From CAVSRC01 sp963781775 (GTDB lineage Bacteria; Pseudomonadota; Alphaproteobacteria; Rhizobiales; Kaistiaceae), in contig CAWAHE010000022.1 in the NCBI GenBank assembly GCA_963781775.1, positions 1 through 64,000 on the forward strand: a DNA stretch of 64,000 nucleotides, in the 5' to 3' direction. The notes beneath the pieces were generated by a model that did not search any database, had not been told where the DNA came from, and saw nothing but the letters and a program-made list of their open reading frames with translations. Positions 1 through 9,465 of this stretch are shown one piece after another (within the stretch, counting starts at the first letter, position 1; each line of letters begins with the position of its first letter). A program made the translations under genes and the position numbers.

Positions 1-230
1 GATTGCCTCGCAATTTTCGTCGCGGGAAGCACCGGGGTAGCACGCCGCTCACACCGACCTTGGTTGGCCGGCCTACCGGCTTGCACGCCGGCGGCGCGCA
101 GGTTCTCCAAAACCATCTCGGCGAAATCGGTCGGCGGCGTCGCGAGTTTCGAACGGCGGCGCTTGCCCTCGCTGGCCTTCAGGGCGTCGGACAGTTCCTC
201 GTCATCCGCCGGCACGACATGATTAATCGT
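1..230 (-). pseudogene. Decayed fragment of a putative site-specific DNA methyltransferase
   Basis: Read on the minus strand from about 230 to the left edge, one frame is open but has no start codon. It contains VPADDEELSDALK and DFAEMVLENLRAAGVQ, which resemble the interior of large adenine-specific (type III-like) DNA methyltransferases as I remember them. A TAA in the same frame at 231-233 closes it upstream. After the GVQ the translation turns arginine- and proline-rich and no longer looks like the family. I therefore read this as a remnant. The homology is from memory only, and the rest of the gene could lie beyond the left edge. Confidence 0.35.
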
Positions 231-399
231 TTAATCATTCTTGGCGGCGATGTCGACCCCTCGCCTCGCTGAAGGCTGACAACCCGGCTTCCCGAGAACT
301 AGCTCGTTTCCAGGCGGCACACACCGCTCGGCCCCACACTGGACCGCTGGCGGATGGCCGGCCATAAGTAAAACCACGAAGCTCGGGAGGGGCACCAAG

Positions 400-1557
400 A
401 TGTCAGAAGCGGTCACGAAAGAAGAAAATCGACCGGTTACCGGTGCGCCCTATCGTGCCGACCACGTCGGCAGCTTGCTCCGGCCGGAAAGTGTGAAGAA
501 AGCCCGCAAGGCCCATTTCGAAGACGGGTCGATGACCGCGGACGCGCTTCGTGCGGTTGAAGACGAAGCGATTGCCGAAATTGTCCGGCACCAGGAACGG
601 GTTGGCTTGCGCGCGGTGACCGACGGGGAGTTCAGACGGCGATTCTGGCACTACGATTTCATCGAGGCGCTCACCGGCTTTGCCATGGAAGAACGCGCCG
701 ACGAGGAAGGCATCGTGATGGTCGGCGTGCAGGTCCCGCGGATCCACCCGATGATCACCGGCAAGATCGACTTCCCCGATGACCATCCCATGCTGGACCA
801 TTTCCGCTATGTCGCAAGCGTCACCAAGGTTCAGCCGAAGATCTCGATCCCGGGACCCTCATGTTGCCACTTTCGAACCGCGCCGAAGGACATCGCGCCG
901 GCGGAATATCAGGATCTCGAGGTGCTGTTTGGAGACCTCGCAAAGACCTATGCCAAGGCGGTGCAGGCCTTCTACGACGCCGGCTGCCGGTATCTTCAGA
1001 TGGACGATATTTTCTTCGCCTATCTCTGCGATCCCAAGCATCGCGCAGCCAAGGCCGCGATGGGGCAGGACCCTGATTATCTGATCGACCGTTACGCCTG
1101 GATGCTGCACGAAGCGATCAAGGATCGCCCGGACGACATGATCATCGCGATGCACATGTGCCGGGGCAACTTCCGGTCGACATGGGCCGCGCAGGGCGCC
1201 TACGACCCGGCCGCCGACGCGATCTTCAACAAGACCGGCGTCGACATTTATTTCATGGAATATGACAGCGAACGCGCCGGCGGACTGGAGCCGCTCCGCC
1301 TGCTGCCGAAAGGAAAAAAGCGCGTCCTGCCGGGCTTCATCACGACCAAGACGGCCAAGCTGGAAGACCTCGACGACCTCAAGAGGAAGTTCGAAGAGGC
1401 GAGCAAATATGCCGACATCGATCAGCTCGGCATTGCACCCCAATGCGGCTTCTCTTCCACAGAGGAGGGCAACGAAATCACCGCCGACGACCAGTGGCGG
1501 AAGCTGGAACTGGTGGTGCGGACGGCGGAGGCCGTTTGGGGTAGCGTCGAGGGATAA
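400..1557 (+). CDS. Cobalamin-independent methionine synthase-like methyltransferase (MetE C-terminal family)
   Basis: A 385-residue stand-alone protein matching the catalytic C-terminal half of MetE and the short YxjG/YxjH-like homologues. It has the N-terminal HVGSLLRP signature (22-29), HMCRGNF with candidate zinc ligands His252 and Cys254, YFMEYD, and GIAPQCGFSS with a third candidate ligand, Cys349. The family transfers methyl or alkyl groups between thiols and a methyl donor, and epoxyalkane:coenzyme M transferase also belongs to it, so the true substrate is open. The start ATG has GGGAGG about 10 bases upstream. The dctPQM TRAP genes follow 45 bases later on the same strand, so the transported compound may be its substrate. 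That link is inference. Confidence 0.8.
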   Translation: MSEAVTKEENRPVTGAPYRADHVGSLLRPESVKKARKAHFEDGSMTADALRAVEDEAIAEIVRHQERVGLRAVTDGEFRRRFWHYDFIEALTGFAMEERADEEGIVMVGVQVPRIHPMITGKIDFPDDHPMLDHFRYVASVTKVQPKISIPGPSCCHFRTAPKDIAPAEYQDLEVLFGDLAKTYAKAVQAFYDAGCRYLQMDDIFFAYLCDPKHRAAKAAMGQDPDYLIDRYAWMLHEAIKDRPDDMIIAMHMCRGNFRSTWAAQGAYDPAADAIFNKTGVDIYFMEYDSERAGGLEPLRLLPKGKKRVLPGFITTKTAKLEDLDDLKRKFEEASKYADIDQLGIAPQCGFSSTEEGNEITADDQWRKLELVVRTAEAVWGSVEG

Positions 1558-1601
1558 CGTACTTTCTTGTCGTTTCTGGAACTATTCGGGAGGAATAGGA
1601 C

Positions 1602-2693
1602 ATGAACAGACTGCTGAGAGTCATGGCATTCGCTGCGGGCCTTGCCGCAGCCGCCGGTCTGGCGGATGCGCGGGAACTGCGTGTCGCGCCCGCCGGCCCG
1701 CCGGCCCACCCGGCCCACTACATGTACGAACATTTCGCCACGTATCTGGCCGATGTCTCCGGCGGCGCCCTCACCGCTACAATCCTCGGCCCCGAAGTGG
1801 TGGCGCTGCCGCAGATGAAGGACGCGCTCACGACCGGACTCGTCGATATCGGGAACTACCTGCCGCTCTACTTTGCCGCCGGCATGGACACGACCAACAT
1901 CTCGGGCGACTTCGCGCTGGTCGGCCGCAACCCGCATGTCATGGCGCTGGCCATGTCGGAATACGTCGTCACCTGCGAAGCCTGCCGGAAGGAATTCGCA
2001 GATGTGGGCATCGTGTTCCTCGGCGCGGGTTCCTCGGACGTCTACGGGCTCCTGACCACGAAGCCCGTGCGCACCGCCGATGACCTGAAGGGCCTCCGGC
2101 TCCGCTCCGGCGGCGCGCCCTATTCCCGTTGGGCGGAGCATTTCGGCGCCACCGGTGTGGCGATGGGCGTCGGCGACACGTTCGAGGGCATGAGCCAGGG
2201 TACCATCGACGGGACGATGGCGTCGGTCGTCGATGCGCTCTCGTTCCGGCTGATCGACGTGGCGAAATACGTCACCCGCGTGCCGATCGGCACGTATCAT
2301 GTCACCTCGAATTTCACCGTCGCCAAATCCACTTGGGATTCCCTCTCCGACCAGGAGAAGGCGTGGGTCGTGGCCGCTGCGGCGCGCGCAAATTTCGACC
2401 TGACGGACCGCTGGGCCTACCAGTTGCCGGCCGCTGCAATGGACGCGATCAAGAAGACCAAGATCGAGGTCATCGATCCCGATCCGGCCTTCCTCGAAGC
2501 TTCCAACGCCTTCATCGCCGAGGACGAAGCCACGCGCGTGGCCGAGGGTGGCGCCATGGCGCAGCACTTCGTCGACCTCGTCGACAAGTGGACCGCCATC
2601 GTGAAGGAAGTCGGCGAGGATCCGGACAAGCTGGCCGAGCGTGCCAAGACGGAGATCTGGGACAAGGTCGACTGGTCGACCTATGGCAAATAG
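1602..2693 (+). CDS. dctP: TRAP transporter substrate-binding protein (DctP family)
   Basis: A 363-residue periplasmic binding protein with an N-terminal signal peptide (hydrophobic core about 8-20, likely cleavage after the ADA near residue 23). It has DctP-family features: the repeated 'sgG..t..i.gp' pattern early on, LKGLRLRSGGAPYS mid-protein, and GMSQGTIDGTMAS, the region that binds the substrate carboxylate in relatives. GGGAGG and AGGA precede the ATG. It captures the substrate for the DctQ/DctM membrane pair encoded directly downstream. TRAP systems usually take up organic acids using the sodium or proton gradient; the ligand cannot be told from sequence. Confidence 0.85.
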   Translation: MNRLLRVMAFAAGLAAAAGLADARELRVAPAGPPAHPAHYMYEHFATYLADVSGGALTATILGPEVVALPQMKDALTTGLVDIGNYLPLYFAAGMDTTNISGDFALVGRNPHVMALAMSEYVVTCEACRKEFADVGIVFLGAGSSDVYGLLTTKPVRTADDLKGLRLRSGGAPYSRWAEHFGATGVAMGVGDTFEGMSQGTIDGTMASVVDALSFRLIDVAKYVTRVPIGTYHVTSNFTVAKSTWDSLSDQEKAWVVAAAARANFDLTDRWAYQLPAAAMDAIKKTKIEVIDPDPAFLEASNAFIAEDEATRVAEGGAMAQHFVDLVDKWTAIVKEVGEDPDKLAERAKTEIWDKVDWSTYGK

Positions 2694-2801
2694 GCGCTCC
2701 TCCGCCATGTAGACGCGCGCCGGCCCGGAGCCTTCTACGCCGGGCCGGTGCACCCTCGCGCCACAAATTGCCGGTACAGTCGTGACCGCTTTCGTCCAGT
2801 C

Positions 2802-3320
2802 GTGAACGCGCTATTCGCCTTCGCCACGCGAGCCGTGCGCATTCTCGCGCTCGTTGGCGCGATCGGCACCGTTGCGATGATGTTCCACATCTGCATCGAC
2901 GTGGTGCTCAGGGACTTCTTCCGCATTTCGCTCGTCACCACCCCGGAGGTGGTCGCGCGCTACTACATGGTCATCGTCGCCTTCCTGCCGCTCGCCTGGC
3001 TCGAAAGGCAGAACGGCATGATTTCTGTCGAGCTCCTTGAGTGGGCGCTCGGGCCCCGCGCGCGGCAAGTGTCTGACATCCTCGTCGCGCTTCTCTCGGC
3101 GCTGATCTACGGCGTGCTTGCGTGGGCCACGACGAGAAGCGCGCTTCAGCATTTCAGCGTCGGCACCTTTGTCGAGTTCACCGACTACAAGATGCCGGTC
3201 TGGCACTCGTTTTTGTTGCCGCCGCTGGGCTTCGTGCTTGCTGCCGCCGTGTGCCTGCTGAAGGCTGTGGAATTCGCCGTCAATCCGGCGAGCGCCCAGC
3301 ATCCGGAGCCGCTCGCATGA
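2802..3320 (+). CDS. dctQ: TRAP transporter small permease (DctQ family)
   Basis: A small membrane protein of about 172 residues with four predicted transmembrane segments. The pattern is typical of DctQ, including 'DVVLRDFFRIS...TTPEVVARYYMV' and the charged RQNGMI loop. It joins DctM to the binding protein. No ATG lies near the start. I chose the GTG at 2802 because it gives the usual family length and starts just before the first hydrophobic segment; a GTG at 2748 in the same frame would add 18 residues. Neither has a clear ribosome binding site. The stop overlaps the dctM start as ATGA, which suggests translational coupling. Confidence 0.8.
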   Translation: MNALFAFATRAVRILALVGAIGTVAMMFHICIDVVLRDFFRISLVTTPEVVARYYMVIVAFLPLAWLERQNGMISVELLEWALGPRARQVSDILVALLSALIYGVLAWATTRSALQHFSVGTFVEFTDYKMPVWHSFLLPPLGFVLAAAVCLLKAVEFAVNPASAQHPEPLA

Positions 3321-4612
3321 ACGTCGCGGTCGGCTTCTGGGGCGTCGCGGTCCTTGTGCTTCTCCTCATCGGGCGGGTGCCGGTGGCGCTCGCGCTCATT
3401 GCGGTGAGCTTCGGCGGGATCACCGTGCTCGTCGGGATCAATCCCGCCTTCGGCATCGTGATGAACACGCCCTACAGCTTCGTGGCGTCCTGGACGATGA
3501 GCGCGGTGCCGATGTTCCTGCTTATGGGTTTCGTCGCCTACCATTCGGGGCTGACGGCCGGACTCTTCGAGGCGGCCAAGGTCGTCTTGCGCAAGATTCC
3601 GGGCGGGCTCGCGATTTCCGCGGTCTTCGCCTGCTCGGGTTTCGCCGCCGTCTCGGGCTCCTCGCTCGCGTGCGCGGCCGCAATGGGCCGCATCGCCATC
3701 CCCGAGATGGTGGCGGCGGGCTATCGCCCCTCGGTCGCCTGCGGCTCGATCGCCGCCGGCGGCACGATCGGTGCGCTCATTCCGCCCTCGATCCTGATGA
3801 TCATCTACGGCATCATCGCCGAGACCTCGGTTACCCAGGTCTTCGTGGGCGGCATCGGCATCGGCCTGCTGACCGCCGTCTCCTACGTCACCGTTATCCT
3901 CCTCATCAGCTGGCTGCGGCCGGAGCTCATCCCGCGGCATATCGTTGAAGAGAAGGAAAGCTCGGTCAGAGCGCTCCTCAATATCTGGCCGATCCTGGTG
4001 TTGATCGCGCTGGTCTTCGGCGGGCTCTTTTCGGGCTTCTTCAGCGCCACCGAGGCGGGCGCGGTGGGCGCGCTCGGTGCGGTGGTCCTTGCCGCCGTCA
4101 CCGGCGGGCTGAGCTGGAAGGCGGTGCAGCAATCGCTTCTGGAAACCGTGCTCACCACGTCGTCGCTCTTCATCATCGCCGTGGGCGCGTCGATGTTCAC
4201 CCGCTTTCTGGGTATTTCCGGTCTCTCGGGTTTCCTCAATTCCACCGTCGCCGGGGCCGACCTCGGCTACGCGCACCTCATGCTCATCATCGTGCTGATC
4301 TACCTCGTGCTCGGCACGTTCATGGAGCCGTTCGGCGCGATGCTGGTGACGCTCCCCGTCTTCCTTCCGATCCTGAAGTCGGAAGGCATCAGCCTTGTGT
4401 GGTTCGGCGTCCTAGTCGTGAAGTTGCTGGAAATCGGCATGATCACGCCGCCCTTTGGACTCAACGTCTTCGTCATCCGCAACGTCGCGTCGCAGTATGC
4501 GACCACCGTGCAGATATTCCGGGGCGTGGTGCCGTTCTTCTTCGCCGATCTCGTGGTGGTCTTTGTAGCGATCGCGTTTCCGCAGATCGTGCTCGCGTTG
4601 GTGGGACACTAG
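3317..4612 (+). CDS. dctM: TRAP transporter large permease (DctM family)
   Basis: A 431-residue polytopic inner-membrane protein, the usual DctM length, with about 12 hydrophobic segments. Family motifs include PMFLLMGFVAYHSG, the conserved SGSSLACAAAMGRIAIPEM region, AAGGTIGALIPPS and GTFMEPFGAML. It is the transport channel of the TRAP system and couples ion influx to substrate uptake. Its ATG overlaps the dctQ stop by four bases (ATGA). It ends about 90 bases from the convergent gyrB end; that gap holds no obvious terminator. Confidence 0.87.
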   Translation: MNVAVGFWGVAVLVLLLIGRVPVALALIAVSFGGITVLVGINPAFGIVMNTPYSFVASWTMSAVPMFLLMGFVAYHSGLTAGLFEAAKVVLRKIPGGLAISAVFACSGFAAVSGSSLACAAAMGRIAIPEMVAAGYRPSVACGSIAAGGTIGALIPPSILMIIYGIIAETSVTQVFVGGIGIGLLTAVSYVTVILLISWLRPELIPRHIVEEKESSVRALLNIWPILVLIALVFGGLFSGFFSATEAGAVGALGAVVLAAVTGGLSWKAVQQSLLETVLTTSSLFIIAVGASMFTRFLGISGLSGFLNSTVAGADLGYAHLMLIIVLIYLVLGTFMEPFGAMLVTLPVFLPILKSEGISLVWFGVLVVKLLEIGMITPPFGLNVFVIRNVASQYATTVQIFRGVVPFFFADLVVVFVAIAFPQIVLALVGH

Positions 4613-4705
4613 CGGAGGCGTGGATTCGCTTCCGCGATCGATTGCCTATGGCAAGGCCTGCACAGCCAGAACCGTCGCACGGAACAGAGCAAACGGGGGC
4701 GCGCG

Positions 4706-7126
<2,421 letters not shown>

Positions 7127-7448
7127 TCAGATACCGTTCGGAACAGGGGGCGTTCGCGGCCGTTCGGCAAGGCTCATTCGAAAGCCCCAAACGGCCTTCC
7201 CGGCAAGCGCCGGAAAAGCCCCAGAATCATCCTGTCATATATAGCATCGCCAAGGCCGGATTTCGACCTTTCGCCAGCAATTTAGGGGCACTTTTTGCGC
7301 CGCACAAACGGCCCGATTCCGGGGCTTTCGCGACCGTGTGCGGACGGGCGCCGATATGCTATTGCGGATAGGCGGATTCGGACTCGGGCCGGCCCCTCGC
7401 CGGCGGCCTCATGCGGGCCCTGCCGCGAAGGCCACCGGAGCCCTTTCC
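7127..7448. other. Intergenic region upstream of gyrB and the DedA-type gene
   Basis: About 320 bases separate the divergent starts of gyrB and the DedA-type gene if the TTG at 7449 is the true start of the latter. It contains the putative gyrB promoter (7238-7266). In-frame start codons for the DedA-type gene at 7338 and 7356 would shorten the gap. The stretch 7127-7230 is moderately AT-richer than the genes. I see no repeat, small RNA or convincing small gene in it. Confidence 0.4.
7238..7266 (-). promoter_or_regulatory. Putative sigma-70 promoter of gyrB
   Basis: On the minus strand TCGAAA (7266-7261) and TATATA (7243-7238) are separated by 17 bases and lie about 110 bases upstream of the gyrB start. 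The -10 is a good match and the -35 matches the consensus at four of six positions. This is prediction by eye only. Confidence 0.35.
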
Positions 7449-8021
7449 TTGCCGCTCGCCGAAACCTTCATCGCCACCTACGGGCCGCTGGTCGTCTTCC
7501 TCGGCACCCTGCTCGAAGGCGAGACGATCGCGATCATGGCGGGGTTTCTCGCCCATCAAGGCGCCATTGACGGCCGCCTGGTGCTTGCCGCGGCTTTCCT
7601 GGGGGCGCTGGCGGGCGATCAGGCGCTCTTCTTCATCGGCCGCAGGTTCGCCGACCACCCCATGGTCATGCGCCAGCGCAAGCGGCCGTTGTTCGCCAAG
7701 GCGCTGGCGCGAGTCGAAGCCAATTCGACCGGGTTCATCCTCGCCTTCCGGTTTCTCTACGGACTGAGGACCGTCAGCCCGCTCGCCGTCGGCGTGTCCA
7801 ACGTCTCCACGCTGCGCTTCGCTATTCTGAACGCCATCGCCGCCTTCGTCTGGGCCTGCGTCATGACCGGCATCGGCTTCGCCTTCGGGCGGACCATCGA
7901 GGCGACGATCGGCCGTTTTCACGCCATCGAACACACGCTGATCGCGATGGTCGCGGTCGGGATCATCGCCTACGCCATCCTCTATTTCGTCCACCGCCGG
8001 ATCGCGCAGAGGCAGAGCTAG
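7449..8021 (+). CDS. DedA/SNARE-associated family membrane protein
   Basis: A DedA-superfamily inner-membrane protein of about 190 residues. It has the family opening 'YGPLVVFLGTLLEGETIAIMAGFLA', the loop around GDQALFFIGRRF, and the FRFLYGLRTVSPLAVG segment with the conserved arginine pair. DedA proteins are thought to move lipids (undecaprenyl phosphate or phosphatidylethanolamine flipping) and support envelope integrity; the exact role here is unknown. I prefer TTG at 7449, which has GGAG eight bases upstream. In-frame starts at 7338 and 7356 would add a proline/arginine-rich tail that does not look like DedA. Its stop overlaps the convergent recF stop by about four bases. Confidence 0.8.
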   Translation: MPLAETFIATYGPLVVFLGTLLEGETIAIMAGFLAHQGAIDGRLVLAAAFLGALAGDQALFFIGRRFADHPMVMRQRKRPLFAKALARVEANSTGFILAFRFLYGLRTVSPLAVGVSNVSTLRFAILNAIAAFVWACVMTGIGFAFGRTIEATIGRFHAIEHTLIAMVAVGIIAYAILYFVHRRIAQRQS

Positions 8022-9199
8022 ACGTCGAGCGCCGAGACCGTGCCGTCGACGACGGACAGGCGCTGCGCGCTGGAACCGAGCGGCGCGAAGACGGAAGCGT
8101 CGGTGCCGGTCATGAACGCCTGACAGCCGAGATCGTCGAGAACGGCGAACAACGCCTCGCGGCGCTCGGCGTCGAGATGAGCGGCAATCTCGTCGAGGAG
8201 AACCAGCGGCGTCTCGCCGGACAGCCGGGCGGCAAGCCGCGCCTGGGCGAGCACCAGCCCGATCAGCAGCGCCTTCTGTTCGCCGGTCGAGCAGGTTTCC
8301 GCCGCCGCCTGCTTGGGCGCGTGGCGGACGCGAAGGTCGGAGAGATGCGGTCCCGCCAGCGTGCGGCCCGCGGTTGCGTCACGCGGCCGGTCGCCGGCGA
8401 GGTCGGCGGCATAGAGCGCCTCGACGGCGCTGGCCGCGTGGCCGTCGAGCATGTGCTCGAGCGTGCCCTCGAGCGCGATCTCGGCGGCCGGGAACGGCGC
8501 GGCGACATCACTTTCGGCGATCAAGGCAACCACCAGTCCCGCCCATTCGCGCCGCGCCGCGGCGATGGCGACACCGAGTTCCGCCATCTCGCGTTCGATG
8601 GCGTCGAGCCAGCGGGCATCCGACCCCGGTTCGGAAAGCAGGCGGTTACGCCCGCGCATCGCCTTCTCGAAGGCGTTGACGCGCGTGCCGTGGGCGCGGT
8701 CGATGGCCAACACCGCGCGATCGAGGAAGCGGCGGCGCTCGGACGCCGGGCCGGTAAACAGGCCGTCCATGGCGGGCGTCAGCCAGACGACCCGCAGGTG
8801 ATCGAGGAGCGCGTCGGGAGAGCGCGCCGGTGCGCGGTTCACGCGGATCGAGCGGCGGCCTTCCGGGCCGTCCGGCGTCATGGCGATGCCCGTGCCGAGT
8901 TCCACGTCGCCGGATGCATTCTCCACGGTTGCCGCAACGGCCCAAGATCCATCGCCCGGATTCTTTGCGATTTCAGTGAGTTGGGCGCGGCGCAGACCTC
9001 GGCCCGGTGACAGGAAGGACACCGCCTCGAGCAGGTTGGTCTTGCCGGCGCCGTTCGCGCCGGTCAGCACCACGGAACGGCCGTCGAGTGTCAGGGACAG
9101 GGAGGCATAGTTCCGGAATCCGGTGAGTTTCAGCATCCGAACTGCCGTCCGTCCGGGCCGAACGGCCGGCTGCACGCCGCGGGACGCCGCGCCGTTCAC
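8018..9199 (-). CDS. recF: DNA replication and repair protein RecF
   Basis: A complete RecF, an SMC-like ATPase that loads RecA on gapped DNA together with RecO and RecR. It has Walker A GANGAGKTNLLEA (about 48-60), the signature region STGEQKALLIGLVLAQARL, and Walker B LVLLDEIAAHLD near the C-terminus. I give the GTG at 9199 as the start. The ATG at 9136 (MLKLTGFRNY...) matches the usual RecF N-terminus better, so the first 21 residues may not be translated. dnaA and dnaN are not next to it, unlike the classical dnaA-dnaN-recF-gyrB order. Confidence 0.92.
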   Translation of the reverse strand: MNGAASRGVQPAVRPGRTAVRMLKLTGFRNYASLSLTLDGRSVVLTGANGAGKTNLLEAVSFLSPGRGLRRAQLTEIAKNPGDGSWAVAATVENASGDVELGTGIAMTPDGPEGRRSIRVNRAPARSPDALLDHLRVVWLTPAMDGLFTGPASERRRFLDRAVLAIDRAHGTRVNAFEKAMRGRNRLLSEPGSDARWLDAIEREMAELGVAIAAARREWAGLVVALIAESDVAAPFPAAEIALEGTLEHMLDGHAASAVEALYAADLAGDRPRDATAGRTLAGPHLSDLRVRHAPKQAAAETCSTGEQKALLIGLVLAQARLAARLSGETPLVLLDEIAAHLDAERREALFAVLDDLGCQAFMTGTDASVFAPLGSSAQRLSVVDGTVSALDV

Positions 9200-9235
9200 C
9201 GGGCGGCCTGCGGCAAACTGGAAAATCGGGCGGAC

Positions 9236-9264
9236 TTGCAGGGAATCGGCATGCAGCCCATATT
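9236..9264 (+). promoter_or_regulatory. Putative sigma-70 promoter of the small transcript
   Basis: TTGCAG (9236-9241) and CATATT (9259-9264) are spaced by 17 bases, a fair match to the alphaproteobacterial housekeeping promoter. Transcription would start near 9271. Downstream come a very strong Shine-Dalgarno sequence, a 24-codon ORF and a hairpin terminator, with no other plus-strand gene after them. Confidence 0.45.
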
Positions 9265-9299
9265 GGCTTTCCCATCAACAAACGGAAGGAGGTGATCCA

Positions 9300-9374
9300 G
9301 TGTCTCATTGTCTTACGCCGCGTGTGGCGGTTGCGACCTGGAATCTCGCCTCAAGCGAGATCAGCGCCTCCTGA
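9300..9374 (+). CDS. 24-residue ORF behind an exceptionally strong ribosome binding site
   Basis: GTG followed by 23 codons and TGA encodes VSHCLTPRV...SSEISAS. Bases 9286-9298 (AAGGAGGTGATCC) are a perfect 13-base complement of the 16S rRNA 3' tail, far longer than a normal site, and the GGAGG core sits 7 bases from the GTG. The last codons can base-pair with this ribosome binding site. The peptide has no signal sequence, no metal motif and no family I recognise. A second frame from TTG at 9308 gives MSYAACGGCDLESR..., so the reading frame is not certain. It may act as a leader or translation sensor rather than make a functional protein. Confidence 0.4.
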   Translation: MSHCLTPRVAVATWNLASSEISAS

Positions 9375-9420
9375 GTTCTGGCGCATTCAGGTTCGGCCGC
9401 GTCTCCGCGGACCGACAATG

Positions 9421-9449
9421 GAAGGGCCGTCTCGCAGAGGCGGCCCTTC
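9421..9449 (+). terminator. Hairpin terminator of the small transcript
   Basis: GAAGGGCCG (9421-9429) and CGGCCCTTC (9441-9449) form a perfect 9-bp stem with an 11-base loop. Only a short T-rich stretch (catttc) follows on the plus strand. It lies 16 bases from the end of the convergent dehydrogenase gene and could serve both directions. Confidence 0.55.
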
Positions 9450-9465
9450 GCATTTCTGGATGGAC

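Larger units (their letters stand above)
9271..9449 (+). ncRNA. Candidate stand-alone structured small transcript (small RNA or mini-mRNA)
   Basis: About 180 bases between divergent recF and the convergent dehydrogenase form a self-contained unit: promoter at 9236-9264, structured core, terminator at 9421-9449. The core has several strong inverted repeats. ATCTCGC (9343-9349) pairs with GCGAGAT (9355-9361) over a 5-base loop. CCGCG pairs with CGCGG at 9397-9410 with flanking pairs. GGAGG/TGATC of the Shine-Dalgarno (9288-9297) can pair with GATCA/CCTCC (9359-9371), leaving a 3-base bulge. The 9359-9361 bases are shared by two of these helices, so they exclude each other. Expression and function are unknown. 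Confidence 0.45.

Noticed and set aside
3..272. 89-residue plus-strand frame at the left edge
   Set aside because: Arginine-rich translation with no family features. It is antisense to the methyltransferase-like remnant and has no ribosome binding site.
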